Source of the DNA: Paraflavitalea pollutisoli
Lineage (GTDB): Bacteria; Bacteroidota; Bacteroidia; Chitinophagales; Chitinophagaceae
Direction of reading: 5' to 3'
Assembly: GCF_029360705.1 (NCBI RefSeq)
Contig: NZ_JARKMX010000008.1
Location: 2,534,202-2,598,201, forward strand
DNA length: 64,000 nucleotides
Below the pieces are notes generated by a model. It saw only the letters and a list, made by a program, of their open reading frames with translations. It was not told the origin of the DNA and did not search any database. Below, one piece after another: positions 8,409-18,288 of the stretch (position 1 is the first letter of the stretch; every line of letters starts with the position of its first letter). Made by a program: the position numbers and the translations under genes.

Positions 8409-10628
8409 TTAGTTATGATAGGCCAACGGAGCCTGTTCACCCAAAAGATCCAGCTCAAAACTGACGCGGATGGCCGTTCCGCTTTCATTGGCAATGGTAA
8501 TATGGCCACTAAGATCCCTGGTGAGCCCTTTCAATAGCCGCATCCCCATGGAAGCAGTCTCTTCTTCCAGGATCGCCGGTGGTACACCAATGCCATCGTC
8601 GACAATGACGAGGGTGATCATCTTATCTGTTTGTTTCAAGCTGACATGAATCTCGCCATTGCTATCACCCGGAAAGGCGTATTTAATGGCGTTGGTAATG
8701 GCTTCGTTCACGATCAATGCTATCGGGATAGCCTGAGATACACCCAACTTAATGGGCGCAATCGTTCGATGGATACGTATCCTACGTTCCGTACCGAAAC
8801 TCTCATTGAGATACCGCAACAACTCCGGCAAAAACACCGCCATATCGATGGTTTTGACATCATCCGTTCTGTACAACTGCTGATGGATCATCGACATCGT
8901 GTAGATCCGGTGCTTGCTGATCTGGTTGGCTTCCAGCGCATCGTCCTGCAGGTTCATCGCCTGCGATTCCAATAAACATACCACTGTATGTAAATTATTC
9001 TTCACCCGGTGGTGCACCTCTTTCAATAACCACTCCTTTTCGGAAACCAGCCGTTGCAGTTCATTATTTTTAGCAGCGATGACATCGTTGGCTGCCTTTT
9101 TATGTTGATAGTTTCTATATATTAACACACTTACAATAACCATCACCAATATTCCGCCGATCGTGATATTTCGTTGCATACTGGCCTTTGCTGTTTCTGC
9201 CTGTTGAGCAGCGCGCTGGCTTTGCAGGTCTTTGATGGCTTGTTCTTTCTGCACCGTTTCATACTGAATATTCAACTCCGCCAACTGCTTGTCTTTATCG
9301 GCTGTAAAAAGCGAGTCATTCAATAACACCTGCCGCTCTAAATGCTGTACTGCGGCAGGATAATTGCCAGTCGCCACATTATATTTATACTGTAGACCAT
9401 AATACGCGGCCATCAGTGCAGGATCCAACGATGTCTTCGTTCTTTTTAATAGCAGAGCCGTTTCATCCAGGTATTTTTTGGCTGCCAGGGGTTGCTCCAT
9501 CCCCAGATATACCTCAGCAATGGCGTTATTACATTGTATCAACCAGTTGTTACCCTCCAGATTATCTTCCCAATCATCATCAACTTTTCCCCTGGCCTTC
9601 AAGTAATACCTTAGTGCGAGCTCATGGTTGTCAATTTTGTGATAATAAACTGCTAAGGTCCAATTCAACATGAATCGCTCCGTTGAAAAGTCTGGTGATT
9701 TTGCAAGTATATTTAAGATCAACCAGGCCTCTTCTGTCCGATTCAAGGCCAACAGGTTTTGAGCCACAACAAGCTGAATAGAAAAGGAATCGCTTTTAAA
9801 CGCAGCGGAGGCCTTACCTAACCATTCAATGGCCTGCTCGTATTTCTTTACTGCTGCGTTACACTCCGCAGCCTGGCGGTAATAGTTCGCAGCACTGATC
9901 GAATCTTTACTAATATCGATATACTTGATAGCTTCCAGACAGTAGGCTAGCGCCCGGTAATAATTACCTTTCTCCTTTTCAAACTCCAGGAGATCCTGGT
10001 AAATAAAGCGCAATTGTTTGTAACCGGCGGCCTTGTATTCGGCCAGGGCTTGCTGGAATTCTTTATCTGCGAGGTCTATGTTTTTATAATCCGCATGACG
10101 ACCGGCAATCGAAGCCAGGGCATCCGCCGCATCAATCGGCAAATTGCTTTTTAAGTATAGTGCACGGGCCTTCTGAAAATAACCGATCGTTTCGTCCATG
10201 TATTTGCTGTCAAACATATGGTACCTTTCAGCCAGATCAAACCAGGATTCGGCCTCTTTAGCGGTTTGTCCTGTTTTCTGGTAATAGTCGATCACCTGCA
10301 GATAAGCCCGCTTACTGCTGTCCGGATCATCAGCCAGTGAAGCTGCATAGGCCAGCTTTCCCAGCGCCTTGTATTCGAGGTCCTTCTCTCCCAGTTTAAT
10401 ACTTAGCTGCCGTGCCTGGCGTAAGAAAAGGTTGAGTGAATCAAGATTATTATTCTCGATATGATTATAGACATAATAGATAGCCAACTTGATCAGAAGG
10501 TTTACCTTTGCCGTATCCTCTTTGCTGTGGGCAATTTGTTCCTTTAGCCTGGCTTTCTCCAGACGTATCTGTGACCAGCCGCAGCGTCCGAAGAGAATAA
10601 AGACAACCAATAGCATAAACTTTTTCAT
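8409..10628 (-). CDS. TPR-containing sensor histidine kinase (HisKA_2 type)
   Basis: 739 residues from the ATG at 10628 (MKKFMLLVV), preceded by AAAGGTGG. A longer reading from 10676 has no such site. Order: signal peptide, about 12 TPR-like helices (30-470), one membrane segment (IGGILVMVIVSVLIY), then the kinase. The phospho-acceptor motif EVHHRVKNNLHTV belongs to the HisKA_2 (HWE-like) class. The ATP-binding domain has VNEAITNAIKYAF (N box) and VDDGIGVP (G1 box). The periplasmic TPR region presumably senses a protein or peptide. No response regulator is adjacent, so the partner is elsewhere. The cupin gene lies 54 bp upstream on the same strand. Confidence 0.9.
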   Translation of the reverse strand: MKKFMLLVVFILFGRCGWSQIRLEKARLKEQIAHSKEDTAKVNLLIKLAIYYVYNHIENNNLDSLNLFLRQARQLSIKLGEKDLEYKALGKLAYAASLADDPDSSKRAYLQVIDYYQKTGQTAKEAESWFDLAERYHMFDSKYMDETIGYFQKARALYLKSNLPIDAADALASIAGRHADYKNIDLADKEFQQALAEYKAAGYKQLRFIYQDLLEFEKEKGNYYRALAYCLEAIKYIDISKDSISAANYYRQAAECNAAVKKYEQAIEWLGKASAAFKSDSFSIQLVVAQNLLALNRTEEAWLILNILAKSPDFSTERFMLNWTLAVYYHKIDNHELALRYYLKARGKVDDDWEDNLEGNNWLIQCNNAIAEVYLGMEQPLAAKKYLDETALLLKRTKTSLDPALMAAYYGLQYKYNVATGNYPAAVQHLERQVLLNDSLFTADKDKQLAELNIQYETVQKEQAIKDLQSQRAAQQAETAKASMQRNITIGGILVMVIVSVLIYRNYQHKKAANDVIAAKNNELQRLVSEKEWLLKEVHHRVKNNLHTVVCLLESQAMNLQDDALEANQISKHRIYTMSMIHQQLYRTDDVKTIDMAVFLPELLRYLNESFGTERRIRIHRTIAPIKLGVSQAIPIALIVNEAITNAIKYAFPGDSNGEIHVSLKQTDKMITLVIVDDGIGVPPAILEEETASMGMRLLKGLTRDLSGHITIANESGTAIRVSFELDLLGEQAPLAYHN

Positions 10629-10682
10629 ATATCCACCTTTTACAGGAAGTATTTTATTTATCAGCAAACGAAGCAACTCCCC

Positions 10683-11075
10683 TTATTTATGCTCTTCAAA
10701 CCATTGCACGATAGTCGGCATATTTCTTTCAAAACCACCGGGAATGAAGAAGTTCAACACACCGGCCTGCAAAGCGGTCGTGTTTCTGAAGTCATGCATC
10801 GTCCGGGCGGGTATCCTTAAAAACGCTCCCTTACTGGCATCGACCCATTGATCACCCACCAGAAACGACACCGTTCCCTCCAACACATAAAACACTTCAT
10901 CATTTTCTTCATGGTTGTGCGCCCCCGGCCCATCCGAGTTCGGTGCCAGCCACCATTCAGACACACTGTATTTATCAGCCGTTTCGTTTTCATCTGCTTT
11001 AAAAACAGCAGTCATTGTACCGCAGTTGTAAACACGACCCTCGCCGTTGGCCAGGATCAATGGATCTGTGTGCAT
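10683..11075 (-). CDS. Cupin-domain protein
   Basis: 130 residues forming one small beta-barrel. GAHNHEENDEVFYVLEG is cupin motif 1, with two His and a Glu as likely metal ligands; PARTMHDFRN supplies the motif 2 His. No signal peptide, so cytoplasmic. It precedes the histidine kinase on the same strand. Such single cupins include sugar isomerases, dioxygenases and small-molecule binders, and nothing here singles out one reaction. Confidence 0.8.
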   Translation of the reverse strand: MHTDPLILANGEGRVYNCGTMTAVFKADENETADKYSVSEWWLAPNSDGPGAHNHEENDEVFYVLEGTVSFLVGDQWVDASKGAFLRIPARTMHDFRNTTALQAGVLNFFIPGGFERNMPTIVQWFEEHK

Positions 11076-11107
11076 GTGCTTATGTTGCGTTGGCTATAGG
11101 TTGTTGT

Positions 11108-12571
11108 TTAGTAAACTGGTATCGTTAACACCACCCGGACATCATCTGCCTGGATAGTGACAGCCGTTCCATTATTATCTGCCGCCAGCCTGCTCATTGC
11201 CAGGCCATTCCGATAATAATCATACCCCGCATGTCCTTCAAAAGCCAGTTCCAGGCGACGCTCAAATAAGATGGCCGACAACACGGCCGCATCGGCAAGA
11301 TGACTTGTTTCGGCAGCAGGAAGTCCCGCACGGGTATGTATAGTAGTCAAGTCTTTACGTGCACCTAAAAAATCACCCAACTTAGCATGCGCCTCGGCCC
11401 GGTTCAGGTATAACTCTCCCATCCTGCAATAAATGACCGGCGCCATCGACAGCAGTTCGCCAAAAGCAACCAGGTATTTGGTAGACTCCACCACCCCGGT
11501 TCCAGGGCGGAGTCTGAAAAACTGACTCCTGCTATCTGCTGCCGCAAACAGAAGCTTCAGATCGGCCGAAGGCACGAAAGTCGCCCCCCTGTTGTATTGG
11601 CCGTCGTAGTTATACAGCAGCCCGACCGATGTACCGTATGGAAGGTTGTCAAACGCAAACAGTATCTCTTGGTTGGTAGCAAATTGTGCTCGCCCGAGAT
11701 CGCCCCGCTCGTCGGCAGCAAAAAGGTGAATATAGTCATCCCCCTGCAACAGCTCAAATCGCCCCCCATTGTGCAGCAAGGCACTGTCCGCATAAGTCAC
11801 TGCCGCCTCATTGAATGTCTTATCAGGGCTGGCAACGCTACCACCCATATAAAGATAAGCCCGTGACAACAAGGCCCACGCAGCCGCCGTATTCGCAAAA
11901 CTATTGGTTTTCTCAACGGGCACTTTCATCAGTTGTGCAGCCAACTTCAATTCCTCAACTATAAATGCATACACCTCCTTCACAGTCGCCCGCGCCGGAT
12001 TATCGCTTACCAGGCTTGTTTGCTTCAACGGCACACCCGGCGTATTGCCTGATTGCTGATAATACGGCTTACCATACAACCTGATCAGGTTGAAATAAAC
12101 CAGCGCGCGCAGAAAAACATTCTCCCCTTTCGCATACAACAACTTGTCCTTTTCTGCTCTAACCAAAGAAGCAGAACCACTTGTTTCAAACCGGGCAATG
12201 CCTTCGAGTACAGCATTGACACCAACGATCAATTGATAAGAGCCCCGGAAAAAACCGTCACTATGCCCCAGCGTTGGAGAAGGACTATTCCTATAAAAGA
12301 ATGCATCGGTGTTCTTTTGGACGGGACCAAACTGCCGCAACGTAACATTGTTACCCCGGCTCTCCGAAAGAATGCTGAGTGATTGATCATAGTTGCCAAA
12401 AGAAGTCGAACGCAATAGCCGGTAGTTGCCAATGGTCGCTTCCTCGATACCCTCGAGCGACGACAACTCGCCATCCTGGTCTATTTGAGTCAATGGCCTG
12501 ATCTGGTTTATTTGCTTATCGCAACCGGCCAGCACCAGCAATACAAACACAATGGAGATGAAAACTCTCAT
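11108..12571 (-). CDS. SusD/RagB family nutrient-binding lipoprotein
   Basis: 487 residues. The lipobox LVLAGC puts the lipidated Cys at position 17, so it is an outer-membrane surface lipoprotein. The TPR-like helical fold of SusD shows in VFLRALVYFNLIRLYG and in AYLYMGG, and the C-terminal half has YCRMGELYLNRAEA and FERRLELAFEGH(A)GYDYYR, both typical of the family. It lies 21 bp downstream of its SusC partner and binds the ligand as a lid on that channel. The substrate cannot be read directly; a pectin-lyase-like gene nearby hints at pectic oligosaccharides. Confidence 0.94.
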   Translation of the reverse strand: MRVFISIVFVLLVLAGCDKQINQIRPLTQIDQDGELSSLEGIEEATIGNYRLLRSTSFGNYDQSLSILSESRGNNVTLRQFGPVQKNTDAFFYRNSPSPTLGHSDGFFRGSYQLIVGVNAVLEGIARFETSGSASLVRAEKDKLLYAKGENVFLRALVYFNLIRLYGKPYYQQSGNTPGVPLKQTSLVSDNPARATVKEVYAFIVEELKLAAQLMKVPVEKTNSFANTAAAWALLSRAYLYMGGSVASPDKTFNEAAVTYADSALLHNGGRFELLQGDDYIHLFAADERGDLGRAQFATNQEILFAFDNLPYGTSVGLLYNYDGQYNRGATFVPSADLKLLFAAADSRSQFFRLRPGTGVVESTKYLVAFGELLSMAPVIYCRMGELYLNRAEAHAKLGDFLGARKDLTTIHTRAGLPAAETSHLADAAVLSAILFERRLELAFEGHAGYDYYRNGLAMSRLAADNNGTAVTIQADDVRVVLTIPVY

Positions 12572-12592
12572 GATAATGAGTTAAAAGTTACA

Positions 12593-15500
12593 CTAAAAAC
12601 TTACCTGTAATCCGAAAACATACCGACGCGGAATCGCCAGGGTACCGCCTGCTCCTCCAAAATCCTGCGCCTGCCCCACCGACGGCCCCTCCGGGCCCGA
12701 ACCAATGATCTTATTGGAATACCAGGTGTGTAAATTGTCAGCACTAAAATACACCGCACAGGCCGACGACCCGATCCGTCTCAACACGGCTAGCGGCAAC
12801 TCATAACTTATCCGCACATTGCGCAGGGAAACATGACTGGCATCGTGCATGTATTTATCCGAGCCCGAATACTCTGCTTCATAATTGTAATACAACGATG
12901 GTTCGGTGGCATCTATCTGGCCCGGTGTTGTCCATATTTTCTGGTGTTTGGTAAAGGCCAGCTGATTATACACAGTCAGGTACCTACCCTGCATTTCCGC
13001 TGCCAGGTCATCCCGGATCACGTATTTCAACGCGTAGGTCAGCAAAATACTGAGCGTAACCTTTTTGTAAGTAAGGGTATTCGTAAATCCTCCATAGAAA
13101 CGTGGTTGAAAAGACCCGATCGTTTGAAACTGGCGTTTATCCGTAGAAGCTCCCACCTCCGCCAGACTGTTCACATACTCCACCCCCGTTTTGTTACCCT
13201 GGTTATCGAAAACAAGCTTTTCAAAACGCGGCATACCGGTAGCAGGATCAACACCGGCATATTTGACTGCTTTCAACGTATTGATGTCATCACCCTTGTA
13301 TAGAAAATAGCGTTCCGACGAATAATAACCCTGGCTAATAGAGTCATTCGCCACCTGCACGATTCTGTTCCGGTTATACGTGATATTAAACGAAACGCTC
13401 CAGCGAAAATCTTTACTGACGACAGGATCATAACTAACCAGCAATTCCATGCCCTTGTTATCTACTGTTGCAATATTCTGCCATTGAGAAGGGAAACCTG
13501 CCAGTGGCGGCAACATCACTTTCTGCAGCAGGTCCTGCGAACGGCGATGGTACACATCGATCGTGGCATGCAACCGGTTAAAAAGCACCATGTCCACGCC
13601 GGCATTCCACGTCTTGGTCACCTCCCATTTCAGCGCCGGATTACCCAACACCCCGATAATTGCCCCAGCCTGGCCGCTGTAGATATAGCCCGGATCATAA
13701 AGCGTTCGCGTGAGGAAGTTATCACCCAACTGAGAACCCGTGGTACCATAGCTGGCACGCAGCTTCAGGTTGTTGATCCATTTTACCGGCTGCAGGAACG
13801 ACTCTTTACTCAACACCCAGGCAGCTCCGCCCGACCAGAAGGTTCCATAACGTTTGTCCCGCCCGAACGCACTGCTCGCATCGGTGCGTAGAGAGGTGCT
13901 CAACGTATAGCGATCCTTATAGGTGTATCCAACATCGCCAAAGATCGAATACACCGCTTTTTCATCTTTCCCACCTTCTATATTGCCCGCCTTGGTAGCA
14001 GGGATGCCAAAGTCATACTCATCACCAATCTGTCGAGCCAGGGAAATGATGGGGTACCCCACGCGAACATGGTTCACATTGACCGTAATATCCTCCACCT
14101 TCGTTTTACCAAATTCCAGGGCAGCCAATGCACGGAAGGAATGGTTACCTGCTTGTTTATTGAACGACAATTGATTCGAGGAAAGATACGACTGCAGGTT
14201 GTCTGTTGACGTCCCCAAAAATCCCTGAGAACCCCAGAATACGAGACCGCCGCTATACGTGCGGGCATCCATATACCGTTCATTTTTGCTGTAGTTGAGG
14301 TTCGCGGAGTTGATACTGGAAAAACTCAGCCAGTCTGTGAAGCGGTACTCCAACCTGGCAGATCCAAAAAACAGTTGACGCTGCCGCGTATTATGATCAT
14401 ATTGTCGGTTAAAGAGTGGATTATCGTTCTCCGAAGGCTCACCAGCCAGTGTATAATCCAGCTTTTGCCTGATCGAGCCATCTGCGTTATAGGGATTGGC
14501 CCAGGGGATCAATTGAGCAATCAGACTACCCGCGCCACTGGGGTCACGATTCCCGTTGTCGAATATCCCATGTAGCCCTACTTGTACATTCAACTTATCC
14601 GTCAACTGGCTTTGCAGGTTGAGCCGGAACGATTTCCGCACCAACCCAGTGCCAACCCCAGTAGATTGTTCATGGTAATAACCCGCCCCCAGGTAATATT
14701 TAGTTGCGCTATTCCCGCCACTCGCCGATACGGTCGCATCCACGGTTCGGCTGGTCACAAAAGCGTATTTACTCCAATCGTATGAATTATCCAGCTCTTG
14801 CTGTGTGGGCAATAGGTCGGAAAGATAACTATCCAGCGTAGGATAGGATGGTGCAAGACTGGCATTATTGATGGCATAATCCTGGGTAAACACTTGCTTT
14901 TGCAGCTCGTACAGTTCAGGACCATTTAGAAAACGCAACCGCCCTTTGTTAGGGGAATTGATGCCATACTTCACTTCAGCAGATAGCCGCGGCTTTTCCA
15001 CGCGGCCTTTCTTGGTGGTCACGACCAGTACGCCACCAGCAGCCCGTGAACCATAAATGGAAGTAGCAGCAGCATCTTTAAGGATGGTGATATCCTGGAT
15101 CTCTGCCGGCGTAACCAGCTCTTTCAGGTTTTGATTGGGCATAATGACACCGTCCAGCACGATCAGCGGACCATAACTCAAGGCAGGCATCACAAATTCA
15201 TTGTATTGATCGATCCCAACACCGGCAATACTACTTTGTCCGCGCACAAAGAGTTGGGCACCCGTGCTTGTCGGGTCGGCGGCATTTTGCTCTGACAGGT
15301 ATACACCGGTTGCCCGCCCTTTTAACAGGGATGCCACATCAACGGTCGTTATTCCCCGCCGTAGTTCCTCCCCGGTGATCTTTTGTTCCGCCCCTGTGAG
15401 TTCACCGGGCTTACGGGTAGCATATCCCGTCGATATCACCACTTCCTCCTGCTCCTTCACCAGCAACTCGAGGTGGCAGGTGATGTTGAGCGGTTCTTGC

Positions 15501-15793
15501 TTCACCGTCACTTTCCTTTCATAGTTGACATAACCGATACTGCTCACTTGTAACAAGTAGCTACCCGTTGGCACAGCGGGCAGCAGGAAAACGCCACTGC
15601 GGTTGGTACTAGTGCCCATACCGGATGGCTTGAGTAATACCGAAGCACCTTCCACAGGTTTGCCATCCTGCAGCACACGGCCGGTGACAGGTACATTATC
15701 AACAACAAGGGCTTTGGTAGTAGTGGATTGGGAGATTCCATCACTGGCAGTAACGGCCAGTACGGCAGTCCAAAAGAGCGCAATTAGGTTCAT
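12593..15793 (-). CDS. SusC/RagA family TonB-dependent outer-membrane transporter
   Basis: 1066 residues from the ATG at 15793 (MNLIALFWTAVLA, signal peptide). The frame extends 144 bp further upstream, but those codons look random. Order: signal peptide, carboxypeptidase-like domain (VTGRVLQDGKPVEGASVLL), plug domain with the SusC signature FVRGQSSIAGVG and PLIVLDGVIMPNQN, then a 22-strand barrel ending in YVFGLQVSF. It imports an oligosaccharide or similar ligand together with the SusD protein just downstream. No sigma/anti-sigma pair or hybrid sensor is next to it. The weak minus-strand element TATTTTTA (15826 to 15819) could be its -7 box. Confidence 0.95.
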   Translation of the reverse strand: MNLIALFWTAVLAVTASDGISQSTTTKALVVDNVPVTGRVLQDGKPVEGASVLLKPSGMGTSTNRSGVFLLPAVPTGSYLLQVSSIGYVNYERKVTVKQEPLNITCHLELLVKEQEEVVISTGYATRKPGELTGAEQKITGEELRRGITTVDVASLLKGRATGVYLSEQNAADPTSTGAQLFVRGQSSIAGVGIDQYNEFVMPALSYGPLIVLDGVIMPNQNLKELVTPAEIQDITILKDAAATSIYGSRAAGGVLVVTTKKGRVEKPRLSAEVKYGINSPNKGRLRFLNGPELYELQKQVFTQDYAINNASLAPSYPTLDSYLSDLLPTQQELDNSYDWSKYAFVTSRTVDATVSASGGNSATKYYLGAGYYHEQSTGVGTGLVRKSFRLNLQSQLTDKLNVQVGLHGIFDNGNRDPSGAGSLIAQLIPWANPYNADGSIRQKLDYTLAGEPSENDNPLFNRQYDHNTRQRQLFFGSARLEYRFTDWLSFSSINSANLNYSKNERYMDARTYSGGLVFWGSQGFLGTSTDNLQSYLSSNQLSFNKQAGNHSFRALAALEFGKTKVEDITVNVNHVRVGYPIISLARQIGDEYDFGIPATKAGNIEGGKDEKAVYSIFGDVGYTYKDRYTLSTSLRTDASSAFGRDKRYGTFWSGGAAWVLSKESFLQPVKWINNLKLRASYGTTGSQLGDNFLTRTLYDPGYIYSGQAGAIIGVLGNPALKWEVTKTWNAGVDMVLFNRLHATIDVYHRRSQDLLQKVMLPPLAGFPSQWQNIATVDNKGMELLVSYDPVVSKDFRWSVSFNITYNRNRIVQVANDSISQGYYSSERYFLYKGDDINTLKAVKYAGVDPATGMPRFEKLVFDNQGNKTGVEYVNSLAEVGASTDKRQFQTIGSFQPRFYGGFTNTLTYKKVTLSILLTYALKYVIRDDLAAEMQGRYLTVYNQLAFTKHQKIWTTPGQIDATEPSLYYNYEAEYSGSDKYMHDASHVSLRNVRISYELPLAVLRRIGSSACAVYFSADNLHTWYSNKIIGSGPEGPSVGQAQDFGGAGGTLAIPRRYVFGLQVSF

Positions 15794-16911
15794 GGCTGAG
15801 ATGATTGGGAGATTGACGTAAAAATACACCAATAGGGTACGCGCTCCATGGATAAGGTTGAAAGGAAAGTACAAGATAGCGCATTTGCACAGAAATCCGG
15901 CATTACCATTAACGGGGATCCAACATCCGACGTTCAACCAGCAGGACAGCGCAAGACATCAAAAATCAACACCACGGCTATTTTGAATACAGCGTAATTA
16001 ACCCCCACTAACTGTTGTCTATCCTCCTGCATTTATTATCTATATCAATACTAACAACCTTCAAAAACCCGGCTTCGAGCGCCTGGCCGGCCTTTCTTAG
16101 TAACATCAGGACACCTAAAACACATTTATTGACATCCGTCAAAAACTGCAAACCCTTAGCACTACCGATCGAATAAGATACAATGCGATCACATACTTAA
16201 CCGAAACACGCCGAACCGCTTAACGGAGCAGCAGGAAAAACTGTTGTGGTATTGCTTCGATCAGTAACCGAATATTTAGACAAAGCCCTTGCACAGCACC
16301 AGAAAAGTTAAAAACGTTACAGTACCAATCCTCCCTTAGTACTCCGCAATGATGAAGCGCCATGTGTATCAAAAAAATGGCAACCGCTGCAAACAATCAC
16401 AAAGCAGAACGACCCGCCCGCAACCAGCTGCACGGATCAGGCAGCCGTATCCCCTATTGCCATTACCAATCCTATCGGTACCGCCGCCACAAAAACCATC
16501 CGGCAATACGTCCCCGTCACATAGCCAGGAATAGCCAGTCTATTCCCGGTCAACCCCCTATTGCGTCACCTAAATTAATCGCTATGAAAATGCGCTTAAT
16601 CGTCATTGCCTGTGCAATGACAGGAATTGCATAGAAATAAGCAGCAATATTGTGGTAGAAATAATAAAGAAAAACGGTAAAACCACCGGCATAGAACTCC
16701 GGTTTGGAGTACCCATTGACTATCACCACCATATTTTTATCAGCGATAACATACCTTTAGCAGCTTTAAAACTATGGACAGGGCAAATACTGCCAGACTG
16801 CGATGCAAATTTACGCTAAGGATAATACGGCAGTGTATATGCCCCATCAGGACACCGCAGGACGGAAACTCCGCCCACACAGGCTATTTTGAAGGCCTAA
16901 CGACCAGCTAT
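15794..16911. other. 1.1-kb gap between divergent susC and PL22-like genes
   Basis: No gene is supported here. Frames at 16349-16534 (+) and 16550-16732 (-) have low-complexity or unusual composition and match no family. A startless frame from about 16580 to 16815 reads protein-like (NIVVEIIKKNGKTTGIEL, then FGVPIDYHHHIF) but is unrecognised and may be a decayed gene. The region presumably holds both divergent promoters, but no clear TAnnTTTG box was found. Confidence 0.4.
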
Positions 16912-18276
16912 ATGAAGACCTTCAACCTGGCAGGCCAATGCCTCCTGTTCATCAGTTTGCTTGTATCACCCGTACTCCTGAAAGCCCAGATCGGCAAACG
17001 ATTCCCCTCCGAAAGAAAAGAGATCAAAGACCCCATCACCGGCACCCGACTCGTCTTCCTCACAAGCAACCCACATGGCGACTCCAAGATCTATCAAACC
17101 CATCCGCAGTGGACCGCCGACGGCCAATGGGTCATCTTTCGCTCAGGCCTGGTAAAGAACGAAGCCATGGCCGTAAATGAAACCACCGGCGACATCGTAC
17201 AGGTATCCGAAGGCGGCTATACCGGCATGCTCAACATTGCACAAAAATCCATGAAGCTCTACTTCATGCGCAACCCCGACACTACAAGAACCAATACACC
17301 ACGATCGGTACAGGTCATCGAAGTAGACCTTGCCAAACTATTTGCCGACAGCCAAGCAGGCAAGCTGAAACCAGCCAACACCTACCAACGGATCTGCGGC
17401 ACCACACCACCCGAACTGGGCGCCGGTGGCGATATGGCCCTTGATGCCAATGAAGAGTGGGTATACTTTAGAATAGGTAAAGAAGCCGCTGCCAAACAAT
17501 TACCGGCCAACACCAAAATAGAGCCTAGTTATGGTCCGCGCAAAATGGGCGCCGGCCCGTCTGGCATAGCCCGCATGAACATCAATACGGGTGAGATTAA
17601 ACATGTCATCTCGGTACCCTTCCAGGTGGGGCATATTCAAGCAAACCTGTGGAACACCAACGAGATCGTATTCTGTTGGGAAACCGGTGGCAAATCGCCC
17701 CAGCGTACCTGGACCGTCATGGCCGATGGTAGCGGCCTGCGACCGCTATACCCCGAAGCTCCGTACGAATGGGTGACCCATGAAGCAGTAATAGGAAAAG
17801 ATGAAGTGGCCATCGCGATCATGGGCCATCGAAAGATTCCCGGTACCAACACCCGCACAGACGCACCGGCCACCGGTGTTGGTGGTGCCAACCCCGGCCA
17901 GGAAGCCGACTGGGGCCCATCTGGCACCCGCGAAAAACCAACCGGATTGGCTATCCTCAACCTGCGTACCCGAGAGTCCATCATCGCCGGACAAACACCC
18001 TCCGGCAGCGGACTATGGCATGTACATGGCTCCTCCGACGGACGCTTTGCCGTAGGTGACGATTTTAGCCGCAGTGTATACCTCATCGATCGCAAAACCC
18101 GCGAAATGATCACCCTCACAACCGGTCACAAGACCACCGCCGCCGATCACCCCCACCCGACGTTCAGCGCCGATGGTACGAAGATCGAAATACAGTCCGC
18201 CATGCTATCAGACGACAACCGCAGTATGAATATTTGTATCGTGTATCTGCCGGAGAGTTGGCTCAATAGAAAATAA
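16912..18276 (+). CDS. Secreted beta-propeller related to oligogalacturonate lyase (PL22-like)
   Basis: 454 residues from the ATG at 16912 (MKTFNLAGQC), which opens a clear signal peptide; the longer frame from 16774 adds an unlikely prefix. WD40/TolB-like blades run throughout (HPQWTADGQWVIFRS, GMLNIAQKSMKLYF). Family markers of oligogalacturonate lyase are visible: WVTHEAVIG, LWHVHGSSDGRFAVGDD and DHPHPTFSADG with His413 and His415. In characterised Ogl the HxH pair binds manganese together with another His and a Gln three residues before it. Here that position reads Ala, so activity is uncertain. It is divergent from SusCD, which suggests use of pectic oligomers (inference). Confidence 0.7.
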   Translation: MKTFNLAGQCLLFISLLVSPVLLKAQIGKRFPSERKEIKDPITGTRLVFLTSNPHGDSKIYQTHPQWTADGQWVIFRSGLVKNEAMAVNETTGDIVQVSEGGYTGMLNIAQKSMKLYFMRNPDTTRTNTPRSVQVIEVDLAKLFADSQAGKLKPANTYQRICGTTPPELGAGGDMALDANEEWVYFRIGKEAAAKQLPANTKIEPSYGPRKMGAGPSGIARMNINTGEIKHVISVPFQVGHIQANLWNTNEIVFCWETGGKSPQRTWTVMADGSGLRPLYPEAPYEWVTHEAVIGKDEVAIAIMGHRKIPGTNTRTDAPATGVGGANPGQEADWGPSGTREKPTGLAILNLRTRESIIAGQTPSGSGLWHVHGSSDGRFAVGDDFSRSVYLIDRKTREMITLTTGHKTTAADHPHPTFSADGTKIEIQSAMLSDDNRSMNICIVYLPESWLNRK

Positions 18277-18288
18277 ACAATTGATACC

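Noticed and set aside
16349-16732. Short frames on both strands in the susC upstream gap
   Set aside because: Low-complexity or unusual composition and no recognisable family; left as unannotated DNA.
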